Shown piece after piece: positions 36,524-43,871 of a stretch of 64,000 bases of DNA. Location of the stretch: the NCBI GenBank assembly GCA_963798015.1, contig CAWCSA010000013.1:186001-250000 (forward strand). Reading direction: 5' to 3'. Below the pieces are notes generated by a model. The model worked only from the letters and a program-made list of their open reading frames with translations, was not told the origin of the DNA and did not search any database. The DNA is from Roseiarcus sp963798015 (lineage in GTDB: Bacteria > Pseudomonadota > Alphaproteobacteria > Rhizobiales > Beijerinckiaceae). A program made the translations under genes and the position numbers. Positions within the stretch are counted from its first letter, which is position 1. Each line of letters starts with the position of its first letter.

Positions 36524-37504
36524 TTAGGCCGGATTTACGGCTCGCAGGAACCTCACGAGCTGATCGCTGACCTCGGCAGAGGCTTCATGTTGCACCCAGT
36601 GGCCCACATTATCGAGTTCGAGCCAATCCACGAGACCCGGAAGACCGGCGCGCATCTGGTCCATTGTCAGCGGATAGAGCTCCTTCAAGCCATCCGCCTT
36701 CCCCCAAATGAAAAAGGAAGGCTGGGAAATCTTCGCGCCTTTGAAAGCGGCGGACAGAGAGAAATAGGGTTCGGCGGCGCGGTAATAGTTCAGGGCGCCG
36801 TGAAAGCCGGTGCGCTGGAATTCCGCAACATTATGACCGACATAATCGGGCTCCGCCCATGACGGCAATGGCCCGGGAGGCGAACGATGAAGGCTTCGAG
36901 CCGGAGCGAACGGACTCCACCTTTGGTCGGCTGACGCTGAGCCCGAAGCCCAAAAGAGAACGCCTGGAATGGTGACGGCCGCATCAGCCCAAATTTGATC
37001 GGCCTCCGGTCGGATCTGTTCGAACATGTAGAAGTCGTTTTGATGACCCGACTTGCGCATCCGCTCGAAGATGCTGACGTCGCCGCGCGGAACGTAAGGC
37101 ACGCTCAGGCAGAACACGGCTGTAAATCGATCAGGACGCATCAGCGCCGCATTCCACGCGTGCGTCGCGCCCCAGTCATGCCCGACGAGGACTGCGCTCG
37201 CGATCTTCAGCGCGTCGAGCAGGCCGACGAGGTCGCCGGTCGTTTGCAGCGGCGTGTACAAATTTGCGTCCGACGGAGCTGAGCTCTGTCCATAGCCTTG
37301 CATGTCGGGAGCAATGGCCCGATATCCGGCTGACGCGACGGCTTTCATCTGCCGGCGCCACGTATAGGACGTATCCGGAAACCCGTGGCAGAAAAGAACG
37401 GCTGGCCCTTCCCCCTGCTCGGTTAACGACAGGGAGACGCCATTCGTCGCGACGTCGACCGTCTTGAGGCCAGCGTCGGCGCCGGCATCGTCCCCTCTGG
37501 CCAT
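36524..37504 (-). CDS. Alpha/beta hydrolase, epoxide-hydrolase type
   Basis: A 326-residue hydrolase. Motifs are FCHGFPDTSYTWR (HGxP), APDMQGYGQSSAP, the nucleophile VGHDWGATHAW (Asp), lid tyrosines (GALNYYR) and a His in NVGHWVQHEA. This pattern is typical of soluble epoxide hydrolases, which open epoxides to diols. The ATG at 37504 is selected for length; a frame extending to 37774 lacks conserved sequence. It converges with the DUF5996 gene. Confidence 0.86.
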   Translation of the reverse strand: MARGDDAGADAGLKTVDVATNGVSLSLTEQGEGPAVLFCHGFPDTSYTWRRQMKAVASAGYRAIAPDMQGYGQSSAPSDANLYTPLQTTGDLVGLLDALKIASAVLVGHDWGATHAWNAALMRPDRFTAVFCLSVPYVPRGDVSIFERMRKSGHQNDFYMFEQIRPEADQIWADAAVTIPGVLFWASGSASADQRWSPFAPARSLHRSPPGPLPSWAEPDYVGHNVAEFQRTGFHGALNYYRAAEPYFSLSAAFKGAKISQPSFFIWGKADGLKELYPLTMDQMRAGLPGLVDWLELDNVGHWVQHEASAEVSDQLVRFLRAVNPA

Positions 37505-37651
37505 CTGACTCTCCAAAAGCCCGCACAGCGGCGCCGTACAACGTCCACCGAGCCTTATGCCTTCCTTATACCCGAGAACCCGATTCCCTCTCGAACGCTT
37601 ACGCCTCCGGGCACATCTTCTCGTCTTGTGAGGACATGGAGACGCGTTCTG

Positions 37652-37849
37652 ATGCGCAATCTGCTGTGGGATCGAGTGTCCGCGGAGAGACGAGACCATC
37701 CGCCAGAGCATCGTCTTGCTCGACACGATCCGTATGAGATCGATCCGCCGTCGCCGTTGCAGGTCTTCACCCAACTCGGCGTGCTGCTGATGATCGCTCT
37801 CGCATTCGGCCTGGTGGCCGAGCTCCTGGCCCGACTACCGCCCCAGTGA
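37652..37849 (+). CDS. Small single-helix membrane protein
   Basis: A 65-residue frame starting MRNLLWDRVSAERR, with a charged N-terminal half (DHPPEHRLARHDPYEIDPP) and a C-terminal membrane helix (LGVLLMIALAFGLVAELLARL). No family recognised. The ribosome site is weak. The PEP-CTERM remnant that follows is in the same frame after the stop. Confidence 0.45.
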   Translation: MRNLLWDRVSAERRDHPPEHRLARHDPYEIDPPSPLQVFTQLGVLLMIALAFGLVAELLARLPPQ

Positions 37850-38041
37850 TCGGCGAAATTCGACGGCAATTCCTGGGAAGGCGCTTCGCTGGACGGCGCC
37901 AGAATCACCATCTCAGGCGTGCCCGAGGCTTCGACCTGGGCAATGATGCTCATTGGCTTTGGCGGTTTGGGCTTCGCGGGCGCTCGCGCCTCACGATCAA
38001 GAGCCGAGGGTGTGCGAAAGCTGTCGCTTCGAACCCGCTAA
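37850..38041 (+). pseudogene. C-terminal remnant of a PEP-CTERM protein
   Basis: An open frame without a start codon reads SAKFDGNSWEGASLDGA and then the sorting tail VPEASTWAMMLIGFGGLGF followed by AGARASRSR, ending at TAA 38039-38041. The tail motif is unmistakable, but no signal peptide or body precedes it. It is a truncated relative of the exported PEP-CTERM proteins. Confidence 0.7.
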
Positions 38042-38123
38042 GCCACGCTCACTCACCAAGTCGCCGAGCGAGCTGCGGGCCGATGTCCGCAGCTTGAGGT
38101 CGTCGGAAAGCTCGGAGAGGAAT

Positions 38124-38210
38124 TGGTGCGGCCAAGAGGACTCGAACCTCCACTCCGGTTAAAGAACTAGCACCTCAAGCTAGCGCGTCTACCAGTTCCG
38201 CCATGGCCGC
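38124..38210 (-). tRNA. tRNA-Leu (anticodon GAG)
   Basis: Read on the minus strand, the gene runs GCGGCCATGGCGG... to ...CTTGGCCGCACCA with the CCA encoded. The anticodon stem CTAGC/GCTAG encloses TTGAGGT, giving GAG. The long variable arm and GGTTCGAGTCC T-arm are typical of class II tRNA-Leu. Length is 87 with CCA. Confidence 0.93.
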
Positions 38211-38354
38211 ACTTTTCGCTCTGCGTCAGGCGGCGCAAAGCGAAGGCGGTCGTCTAACAAATCGCTCTCGCGATGACAAGCGAGAGCGGACGCCGCGATA
38301 TGGCGGCGAATCGGGAGGTCTCGCTCAGCCGCGCCGCACGTCGCGCCACGCGGA

Positions 38355-39161
38355 TCAATATCCTGACGCCCACGGCGGCGGCTCATAATAAGGCCCGGCA
38401 TAGGGGCCAGGCGGTCCGCCATAGGGGCCCGGCGGGCCAGCATAAGGGCCAATCGGCTCGGCTCCGGGCTCGTAATATCCACTCATCTCCGGCCCGGCCT
38501 CCGCGCGCATCGACTCGCCTTCCTGCAGCACGACAACGTGCGTCCCGACCGGAGCGCGATTGTAGAGGTCGATGATGTCGTGATTGAACAGGCGGATGCA
38601 GCCGCTGGAAACCTTCTGGCCGATCGTCTCCGGTTCGATCGTGCCATGAAGGCGGAAGTAGGTGTCCTGGTTGCCGCGGTAGAGGTAAAGCGCGCGCGCG
38701 CCGAGCGGATTGTCAATGCCGCCCGGCAGCCCGGCTGTGTAGTGGGCGTAGATCGGCATCCGGCGAATCATGTCAGCGGTCGGCGTCCAGTGGGGCCATT
38801 CCGCCTTTCTGCCGATGACGGCGTTACCGCGGAAGTTCAGCGCCTCCTCGCGTCCGACGCCCACGGTGTAGCGCATCGCCATGCCGCCCGGCTCGACGAA
38901 ATAGAGATGCCGCTCGCCGATCATGACGACGATCGTGCCCGGCCGATAGGGGCTGGCGAAGGCGACTTGCCGGCGAAGGACATCGGGATTGATCCGGCTC
39001 ATGTCGAGCCCGGGAATCTCGTGCCCGTGCTCATTGATCGGACCATAGGCGGCGGGGTTCCCGAAGCCAGACCCGAACAGCATCCCGCCCTGGCTCGCGC
39101 AACCTCCAAGCAGGACCGAAATTCCGGCAAGAAGGCCTCGTCGGTCGATACGCACGGTCAT
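38355..39161 (-). CDS. L,D-transpeptidase (YkuD domain), lipoprotein
   Basis: A 268-residue exported enzyme that cross-links peptidoglycan or attaches proteins to it. A lipoprotein signal ends LLGGC (about residue 21). The YkuD domain (about 75-205) holds FRLHGTIEP with His and SSGCIRLFN with the catalytic Cys. The C-terminal 45 residues are Gly-Pro-Tyr repeats (GPYAGPPGPYGGPP), low complexity and perhaps wall-associated. Confidence 0.92.
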   Translation of the reverse strand: MTVRIDRRGLLAGISVLLGGCASQGGMLFGSGFGNPAAYGPINEHGHEIPGLDMSRINPDVLRRQVAFASPYRPGTIVVMIGERHLYFVEPGGMAMRYTVGVGREEALNFRGNAVIGRKAEWPHWTPTADMIRRMPIYAHYTAGLPGGIDNPLGARALYLYRGNQDTYFRLHGTIEPETIGQKVSSGCIRLFNHDIIDLYNRAPVGTHVVVLQEGESMRAEAGPEMSGYYEPGAEPIGPYAGPPGPYGGPPGPYAGPYYEPPPWASGY

Positions 39162-39615
39162 CGTTCAGCCACCCCGCAGCCCCTGGTTGACGCAGCTCCA
39201 CCACGCGTCGATTCGCGGCACTGCCGTCACCCTCATGTCCTTACTTATCTTTCCGGTCCCGTCTAGCCCACGGGTCGCCTCGGGAGCGGCGGCGGACCGC
39301 CTCGGCCGCAGAACCTTGAGGACGAGGGTAAAAGCGATCGTAGAGAAACGACCCCGCTGGCGTCTTCACCCGCGATCGCGCTTACGGAACTCCCGGGCAT
39401 TGTCGACCGCCTCGACCGGCGGGGCTTGCTCGTGCTTTTCACATTCGTGTGAAAGCGCGCAATGCGTTCACGCCGCGCCGTTCGCTCGAGGCGTTGCCCG
39501 GATCTGCGCGCTGGCTCGCGATGCGATGTGGCCGCCTTGGCGACGAACAGCGAATGGTGACGAGCGCCCGTTAGCGTCATCGAAATCCCGAATAGAACGG
39601 CCGGAGAACGCCCGC
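39162..39615. other. 454-base intergenic region
   Basis: No supported gene. A short palindrome, TTTCACA/TGTGAAA around TTCG, lies near 39435-39456 and could be a weak hairpin or operator. Confidence 0.4.
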
Positions 39616-40794
39616 CTACTCCGCTCCCCGCGCGAAGCGCAAAATGTCCGGAGCGGGCGCGTCCCCCTCGCGCGAGAAGTCCATGGATTCGATCCGCTCG
39701 CCCCGCCGCGCAACCCGCGCACTCGCCGCCCCGACCCCGGCGAGATCTTCCTGCGCCTGGCGAAAATGCATCTCGAGCTTGTCCGAGCGTTCGACCAGCA
39801 TTCGGACGTCGTTCATGAGCTTGCCGACCTCGGCCTGGATGGCGTGTGTTTCGTCGCGCATGCGCGCGTCGCGCAGGATCGCTTGCGCCACGCTGATCGC
39901 CATCATCATCAGCGTCGGCGAGACGATCACCACGCGCGCCCGGTGAGCCTTCTGCACCAGCTCGTCGAACTGATCGACGAGATCCGAATAGATCGCCTCC
40001 GAAGGCACGAACATCAGCGCCACGTCCTGGGTTTCGCCAGGCAGAAGATAGCGCTCGGCAATGTCCTTGACGTGCTTGCCGACATCGGTGCGCACTCGCA
40101 CATACGCCGTCTTGCGCGTTTCGTCATCGCGCGCGGCGCGCAAGGCGGTGAAGCCTTCGAGCGGGAACTTGGCGTCAACGGCGAGCAGCCGGGTGTCGCC
40201 GGGCAGACGGATGACGCAATCGGGGCGGGATCGGTTGGAGAGGGTGAACTGGAACTCGTAAGCGCCCGCGGGCAAGCCGTCGCGCACGATCGCCTCCATC
40301 CTCCCCTGACCGAAGGCGCCGCGCGACTGCTTGTTGGAGAGGATGTCCTTGAGCGACACCACTTCGCGAGTCATTTCGCTCATGCGCGATTGCGCCGCGT
40401 CGATCACGGCGAGACGCTCGTTTAGCTTGCCGAGACTTTCGCCGGTCGTCTGCGCTTGGGCGTCGAGCCCGGCGCCGAGCCGCGCCCCGACCGAATCGAG
40501 CCGGTCGGCGACGACCCGCGCGAGGTCTGTCTGTCGCGACCCGAGCCATTCCGACATGCCCCCAATACGGCCGCCGAGTTCGGCGCTCAACTGCGCAAGG
40601 GCGGCTAAGCGCGCTTCGATCGCCTCCTGCCGTTCGTCGGCGATCTCCCGCTCTCGCCGCCGCGCGGCCCCCGCGCGCCATAGGGCGATCAAGCTCAGGC
40701 CCATGAGCGCGGCCAGCACTGACAAAGCCGCGCCAAGCGCCTCGGAGACAGAGATCGGGACGCCGGCGATGACAGCGATGGGGCCGAAAGTCAT
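39616..40794 (-). CDS. rmuC: DNA recombination protein RmuC
   Basis: A 392-residue RmuC protein. An N-terminal membrane helix (LGAALSVLAALMGLSLIAL) is followed by a coiled-coil region (about 45-150) and the RmuC nuclease-like core: QSRGAFGQGRMEAIVRDGL, RPDCVIRLPGD, LLAVDAKFPLEGF, VDAKFPL being the acidic motif, and MFVPSEAIYSDL. It limits DNA inversions in E. coli. The ATG at 40794 starts MTFGPIAV; an upstream extension runs into an intergenic repeat. Confidence 0.9.
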   Translation of the reverse strand: MTFGPIAVIAGVPISVSEALGAALSVLAALMGLSLIALWRAGAARRREREIADERQEAIEARLAALAQLSAELGGRIGGMSEWLGSRQTDLARVVADRLDSVGARLGAGLDAQAQTTGESLGKLNERLAVIDAAQSRMSEMTREVVSLKDILSNKQSRGAFGQGRMEAIVRDGLPAGAYEFQFTLSNRSRPDCVIRLPGDTRLLAVDAKFPLEGFTALRAARDDETRKTAYVRVRTDVGKHVKDIAERYLLPGETQDVALMFVPSEAIYSDLVDQFDELVQKAHRARVVIVSPTLMMMAISVAQAILRDARMRDETHAIQAEVGKLMNDVRMLVERSDKLEMHFRQAQEDLAGVGAASARVARRGERIESMDFSREGDAPAPDILRFARGAE

Positions 40795-40818
40795 CGATGC
40801 CTCGCCGACGCCCTCTGT

Positions 40819-40979
40819 GTCATGGCCGGGCTTGTCCCGGCCATCCACGTCGCAGTCTCCCGCCGGACCCGAGGATTAACAGGCATCGTGCCGTACGAGA
40901 CGCAACTCAATCCGCCATCCTTCAGCACAATCGCGTCGCACCGAGCCGCGTGGATAGCCGGGACAAGCCCGGCCATGAC
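40819..40979. repeat. Inverted 'MAGLVPAIH'-type intergenic repeat pair
   Basis: GTCATGGCCGGGCTTGTCCC... (40819-40850) recurs inverted at 40949-40979 (...GGGACAAGCCCGGCCATGAC). Each arm is itself a hairpin. Read as protein the arms give MAGLVPAIH, a well-known repeat-derived artefact in Rhizobiales genomes. It sits between rmuC and def. Confidence 0.8.
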
Positions 40980-41082
40980 GGCGGCTTTAGCGAATCGAGC
41001 ATTGGAACAAAATAAGAACGCGTTTGACCGAACTTGTCCAGCCGATTATCAGTCCCCGCGCCTCTTCCTCGAAAAGTCCCGC

Positions 41083-41613
41083 ATGGCCCTCAGACCGATC
41101 ATCATTTTGCCCGAACCCAAGTTGCGTCTCGTCAGCAGGAAGGTCGAGCGCGTCGACAACGATCTGCGCAAGCTGATTGACGACATGATCGAAACCATGC
41201 ACGACGCGCCGGGCGTCGGACTGGCGGCCATTCAGGTCGCCGAGCCTATCCGTCTTCTGGTGGTCGACACCGCCAAAAAGGAAGAAACGCCCGACCCGCA
41301 GGTGTTCATCAATCCCGAGATCGTCTGGTCGTCCGAGGAGCGCTCGACCTACGAGGAGGGCTGCCTTTCCATTCCGGAATATTACGCCGAGGTCGAGCGT
41401 CCGGCGTCGGTGCGCGCCCGCGCCCTCGACCGCGAGGGCAAGGAACGCGAGATCCTGGCCGAGGGCCTGCTCGCCACTGTTTTGCAGCACGAGATCGACC
41501 ACCTCGATGGCGTTCTCTTCATCGACCACATCTCGAAGCTCAAGCGCGACCGGGTGATCAAGAAATTTCAGAAAGCCGCCAAGCGCGCCGGCGACGGCTC
41601 GCATGTGCTGTAG
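41083..41613 (+). CDS. def: Peptide deformylase
   Basis: A 176-residue metalloenzyme that removes the formyl group from new proteins. The three motifs are present: GVGLAAIQV (motif 1), EEGCLSIP (motif 2, Cys ligand; E-GCLS) and LQHEIDHLDGVLFID (motif 3, HExxH). The ATG at 41083 begins MALRPII; a frame open to 40822 reads through the repeat above and is rejected. Confidence 0.96.
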   Translation: MALRPIIILPEPKLRLVSRKVERVDNDLRKLIDDMIETMHDAPGVGLAAIQVAEPIRLLVVDTAKKEETPDPQVFINPEIVWSSEERSTYEEGCLSIPEYYAEVERPASVRARALDREGKEREILAEGLLATVLQHEIDHLDGVLFIDHISKLKRDRVIKKFQKAAKRAGDGSHVL

Positions 41614-41684
41614 TCAAGTTCGCGCACTTTTGAGTAGGCCACGTTCAATCGTCTGAAACAGTTCAATCGTGAGGGAGCATGCTC

Positions 41685-42539
41685 ATGCAACGCGTTGCGA
41701 TTCTCGGTCTTGGCATCATGGGCGGCGGCATGGCCGCCAATTGGCTGGCCAAGGGCTTTGAGGTCTCAGTCTGGAACCGCACGTCTGCCAAAGCCCAAGC
41801 GCTGGCCGGCAAGGGCGCCAAGGTCGCGGCAACCCCTCGCGAGGCGGCGACAGGCGCCGACTTCATCTTCGCCATGGTGGCTGACGACGACGCCTCACGA
41901 TCCGTGTGGCTTGGGAACGACGGCGCGCTTGCCGGAGCGAAGAGCGGCGCGATCGGAGTCGAATCCAGCACGTTGACCCCCGATTGGATCCGGGAGCTTG
42001 GCCGCCAAGCGCAAGCCAAGGCATGCGGCTTCCTCGATGCGCCGGTCGGCGGCAGCCGTGCGGCGGCGGAGGGCGGCGAACTCAGGTTCTTTGTCGGCGG
42101 CGACCCCAAAACCTACGAGGCGGCTCGCCCCGCGCTTGCAGCGGTCGGGACCAGAATGGATCTGCTCGGGCCTCTCGGCGCGGGCGCGACCTGGAAGCTC
42201 ATCAACAACCAGCTCGCCGCAGGTCAGATCGCCGCGCTCGCAGAGGCGCTCGAAGTCGCCAAAAAGGCCGGCTTCAGAGATGAGCAGATCTCCGAGCTCA
42301 TCCTGGGCGGCGCCCCGGCAAGCCCGATCGTCAAGCTCAAGCTGCCGCGCATGCTGGCGCGGGATTTCGAGCCGGTGGATTTCGCGCTCAGTCTCATGCT
42401 GAAGGACGCTCGCTATGCGGCGGCGCTCGCCCAGTCGCTCGGCGCGCCCGCCGGCATGATCGAGGGCGCGGCGGAGGCGTTCGCGCGCGCGGACGCCAAG
42501 GGGCTTGGCGCCAAGGACATCGCCGCAGTGGTCGGCTGA
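41685..42539 (+). CDS. 3-hydroxyisobutyrate dehydrogenase-family oxidoreductase
   Basis: A 284-residue beta-hydroxyacid dehydrogenase. The Rossmann motif ILGLGIMGGGMAANW is N-terminal, then the substrate-binding FLDAPVGGSRAAAEGG and the catalytic-Lys segment GATWKLINNQLAAG. The second ATG at 41685 has GAGGGAG at a good distance; the first, at 41679, is too close. It could be a glyoxylate or succinic semialdehyde reductase; substrate not deducible. Confidence 0.88.
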   Translation: MQRVAILGLGIMGGGMAANWLAKGFEVSVWNRTSAKAQALAGKGAKVAATPREAATGADFIFAMVADDDASRSVWLGNDGALAGAKSGAIGVESSTLTPDWIRELGRQAQAKACGFLDAPVGGSRAAAEGGELRFFVGGDPKTYEAARPALAAVGTRMDLLGPLGAGATWKLINNQLAAGQIAALAEALEVAKKAGFRDEQISELILGGAPASPIVKLKLPRMLARDFEPVDFALSLMLKDARYAAALAQSLGAPAGMIEGAAEAFARADAKGLGAKDIAAVVG

Positions 42540-42553
42540 GCGAGGGCTGCTCG

Positions 42554-43813
42554 ATGCCCGCGGGCGGAAACGAACCGCCGCGCCCGAAGGGTGAGCGGCC
42601 GCGGCGCGGCGCGCGTAGGGATCTTCAGGATCTGCGCGGGCTGACGCGTTCGCCCCTCATCTCCTATCAGAAGAAGCATGCTCAGCCGCATCGCCCACGG
42701 TCGCGCGCGGAAGCTCTTCAGCGCTTGGCCTATCCATCTCTCTCCGCCTTCGCCCCTCACCGATTTTGGCGATGGGTGAGCGAGTATTGGCGATTTCGAA
42801 TCGGTCGCCGACATCCGTTCCAGACTTATGACGGCGAGGACGGAGACAATGGTATCTACCAGCTGCGCGGTGACGCCCGCGAGGTCCGCATCGCTCTCGC
42901 GGGCGACTGGGGGACCGGCACCGACGAAGCGGCCGAGGTCGCCGCGCTCATCGAAGCCTGGCGGCCGCACTATTCGATTCATCTCGGCGACGTCTATTAC
43001 GTCGGAGATCCTGCGGAAGTCGGCGCGAATTTCCTCGGCATCCCCAACCCCCGCTACCAGTTCGCGCCATGCAAATGGCCTCTAGGATCGGAGGGCGCGT
43101 TTGCGCTCAACGGCAACCATGAAATGTATGCGCGAGGCTACGGCTATTTCGATCACATCCTGCCGAAGCTCGGCGTCCGCGGCAGTCCGCATGGCCAGCG
43201 GGCGAGCTATTTCTGCCTCGAGAACGACCATTGGCGGATCATCGCGCTCGACACCAGCTACAATTCCGTGGGCGCGCCGATCCTCGAACATTTTCTTGAG
43301 CCCGATTGCGCCCTGCCGGCCGAACTGATCGACTGGCTTCGGAAGGTGATCAAGCCGCGCTCCGACGATCCGCGCGGGATCGTGATCCTCAGTCATCATC
43401 AATATGTCTCGCGCTTCGATCATTGCTATCCGAAGCCGGCGCAACAATTGGCGGAGTTCTTTTCCCGCCCGGTCCTTTGGTTGTGGGGGCATGAGCACCG
43501 CTTGGCGATCTATGAAGAAGCGGCGATGGCGGCCGGCGTCACCGCGTACGGACGCTGCATCGGCCACGGCGGCATGCCGGTCGATCTGCCCCCCAAGGCG
43601 CCGCTTCATGAATTCGCGGTCGAATTCGTCGACGACCGGCTTTATCCGAACGATGAGAACCTTGTCGTCGGCTACAACGGCTTCGCCAGAATGACTTTGC
43701 GCGACAATCAGCTGAGGTTGGACTATGTCGACGTGCGCGGAGCGCGCGTGTTCAGCGAGACGTGGACGGTCGACCAAGGCAAGCTCGTCCGGCTAAAAGC
43801 GCGACGAGGTTAA
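42554..43813 (+). CDS. Metallophosphoesterase (calcineurin-like)
   Basis: A 419-residue phosphoesterase. Metal-binding motifs in order are ALAGDWGTG (D-x-G variant), IHLGDVYYVGD (GDxxY), LNGNHEMYARG (GNHE), ILSHHQYVS (H) and WLWGHEHRLA (GHxH). An N-terminal charged extension of about 85 residues precedes the domain, so the start may be further in. It follows the preceding dehydrogenase by 14 bases. Confidence 0.85.
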   Translation: MPAGGNEPPRPKGERPRRGARRDLQDLRGLTRSPLISYQKKHAQPHRPRSRAEALQRLAYPSLSAFAPHRFWRWVSEYWRFRIGRRHPFQTYDGEDGDNGIYQLRGDAREVRIALAGDWGTGTDEAAEVAALIEAWRPHYSIHLGDVYYVGDPAEVGANFLGIPNPRYQFAPCKWPLGSEGAFALNGNHEMYARGYGYFDHILPKLGVRGSPHGQRASYFCLENDHWRIIALDTSYNSVGAPILEHFLEPDCALPAELIDWLRKVIKPRSDDPRGIVILSHHQYVSRFDHCYPKPAQQLAEFFSRPVLWLWGHEHRLAIYEEAAMAAGVTAYGRCIGHGGMPVDLPPKAPLHEFAVEFVDDRLYPNDENLVVGYNGFARMTLRDNQLRLDYVDVRGARVFSETWTVDQGKLVRLKARRG

Positions 43814-43871
43814 CGCTTTCGCGGCAATCGCGCACAACCAGGCGCGATAGACCCAGGGGCTCAACTTAGCG

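Noticed and set aside
40797..41015. Frames reading MAGLVPAIH...DKPGHD near rmuC and def
   Set aside because: These come from the palindromic intergenic repeat, not from genes.
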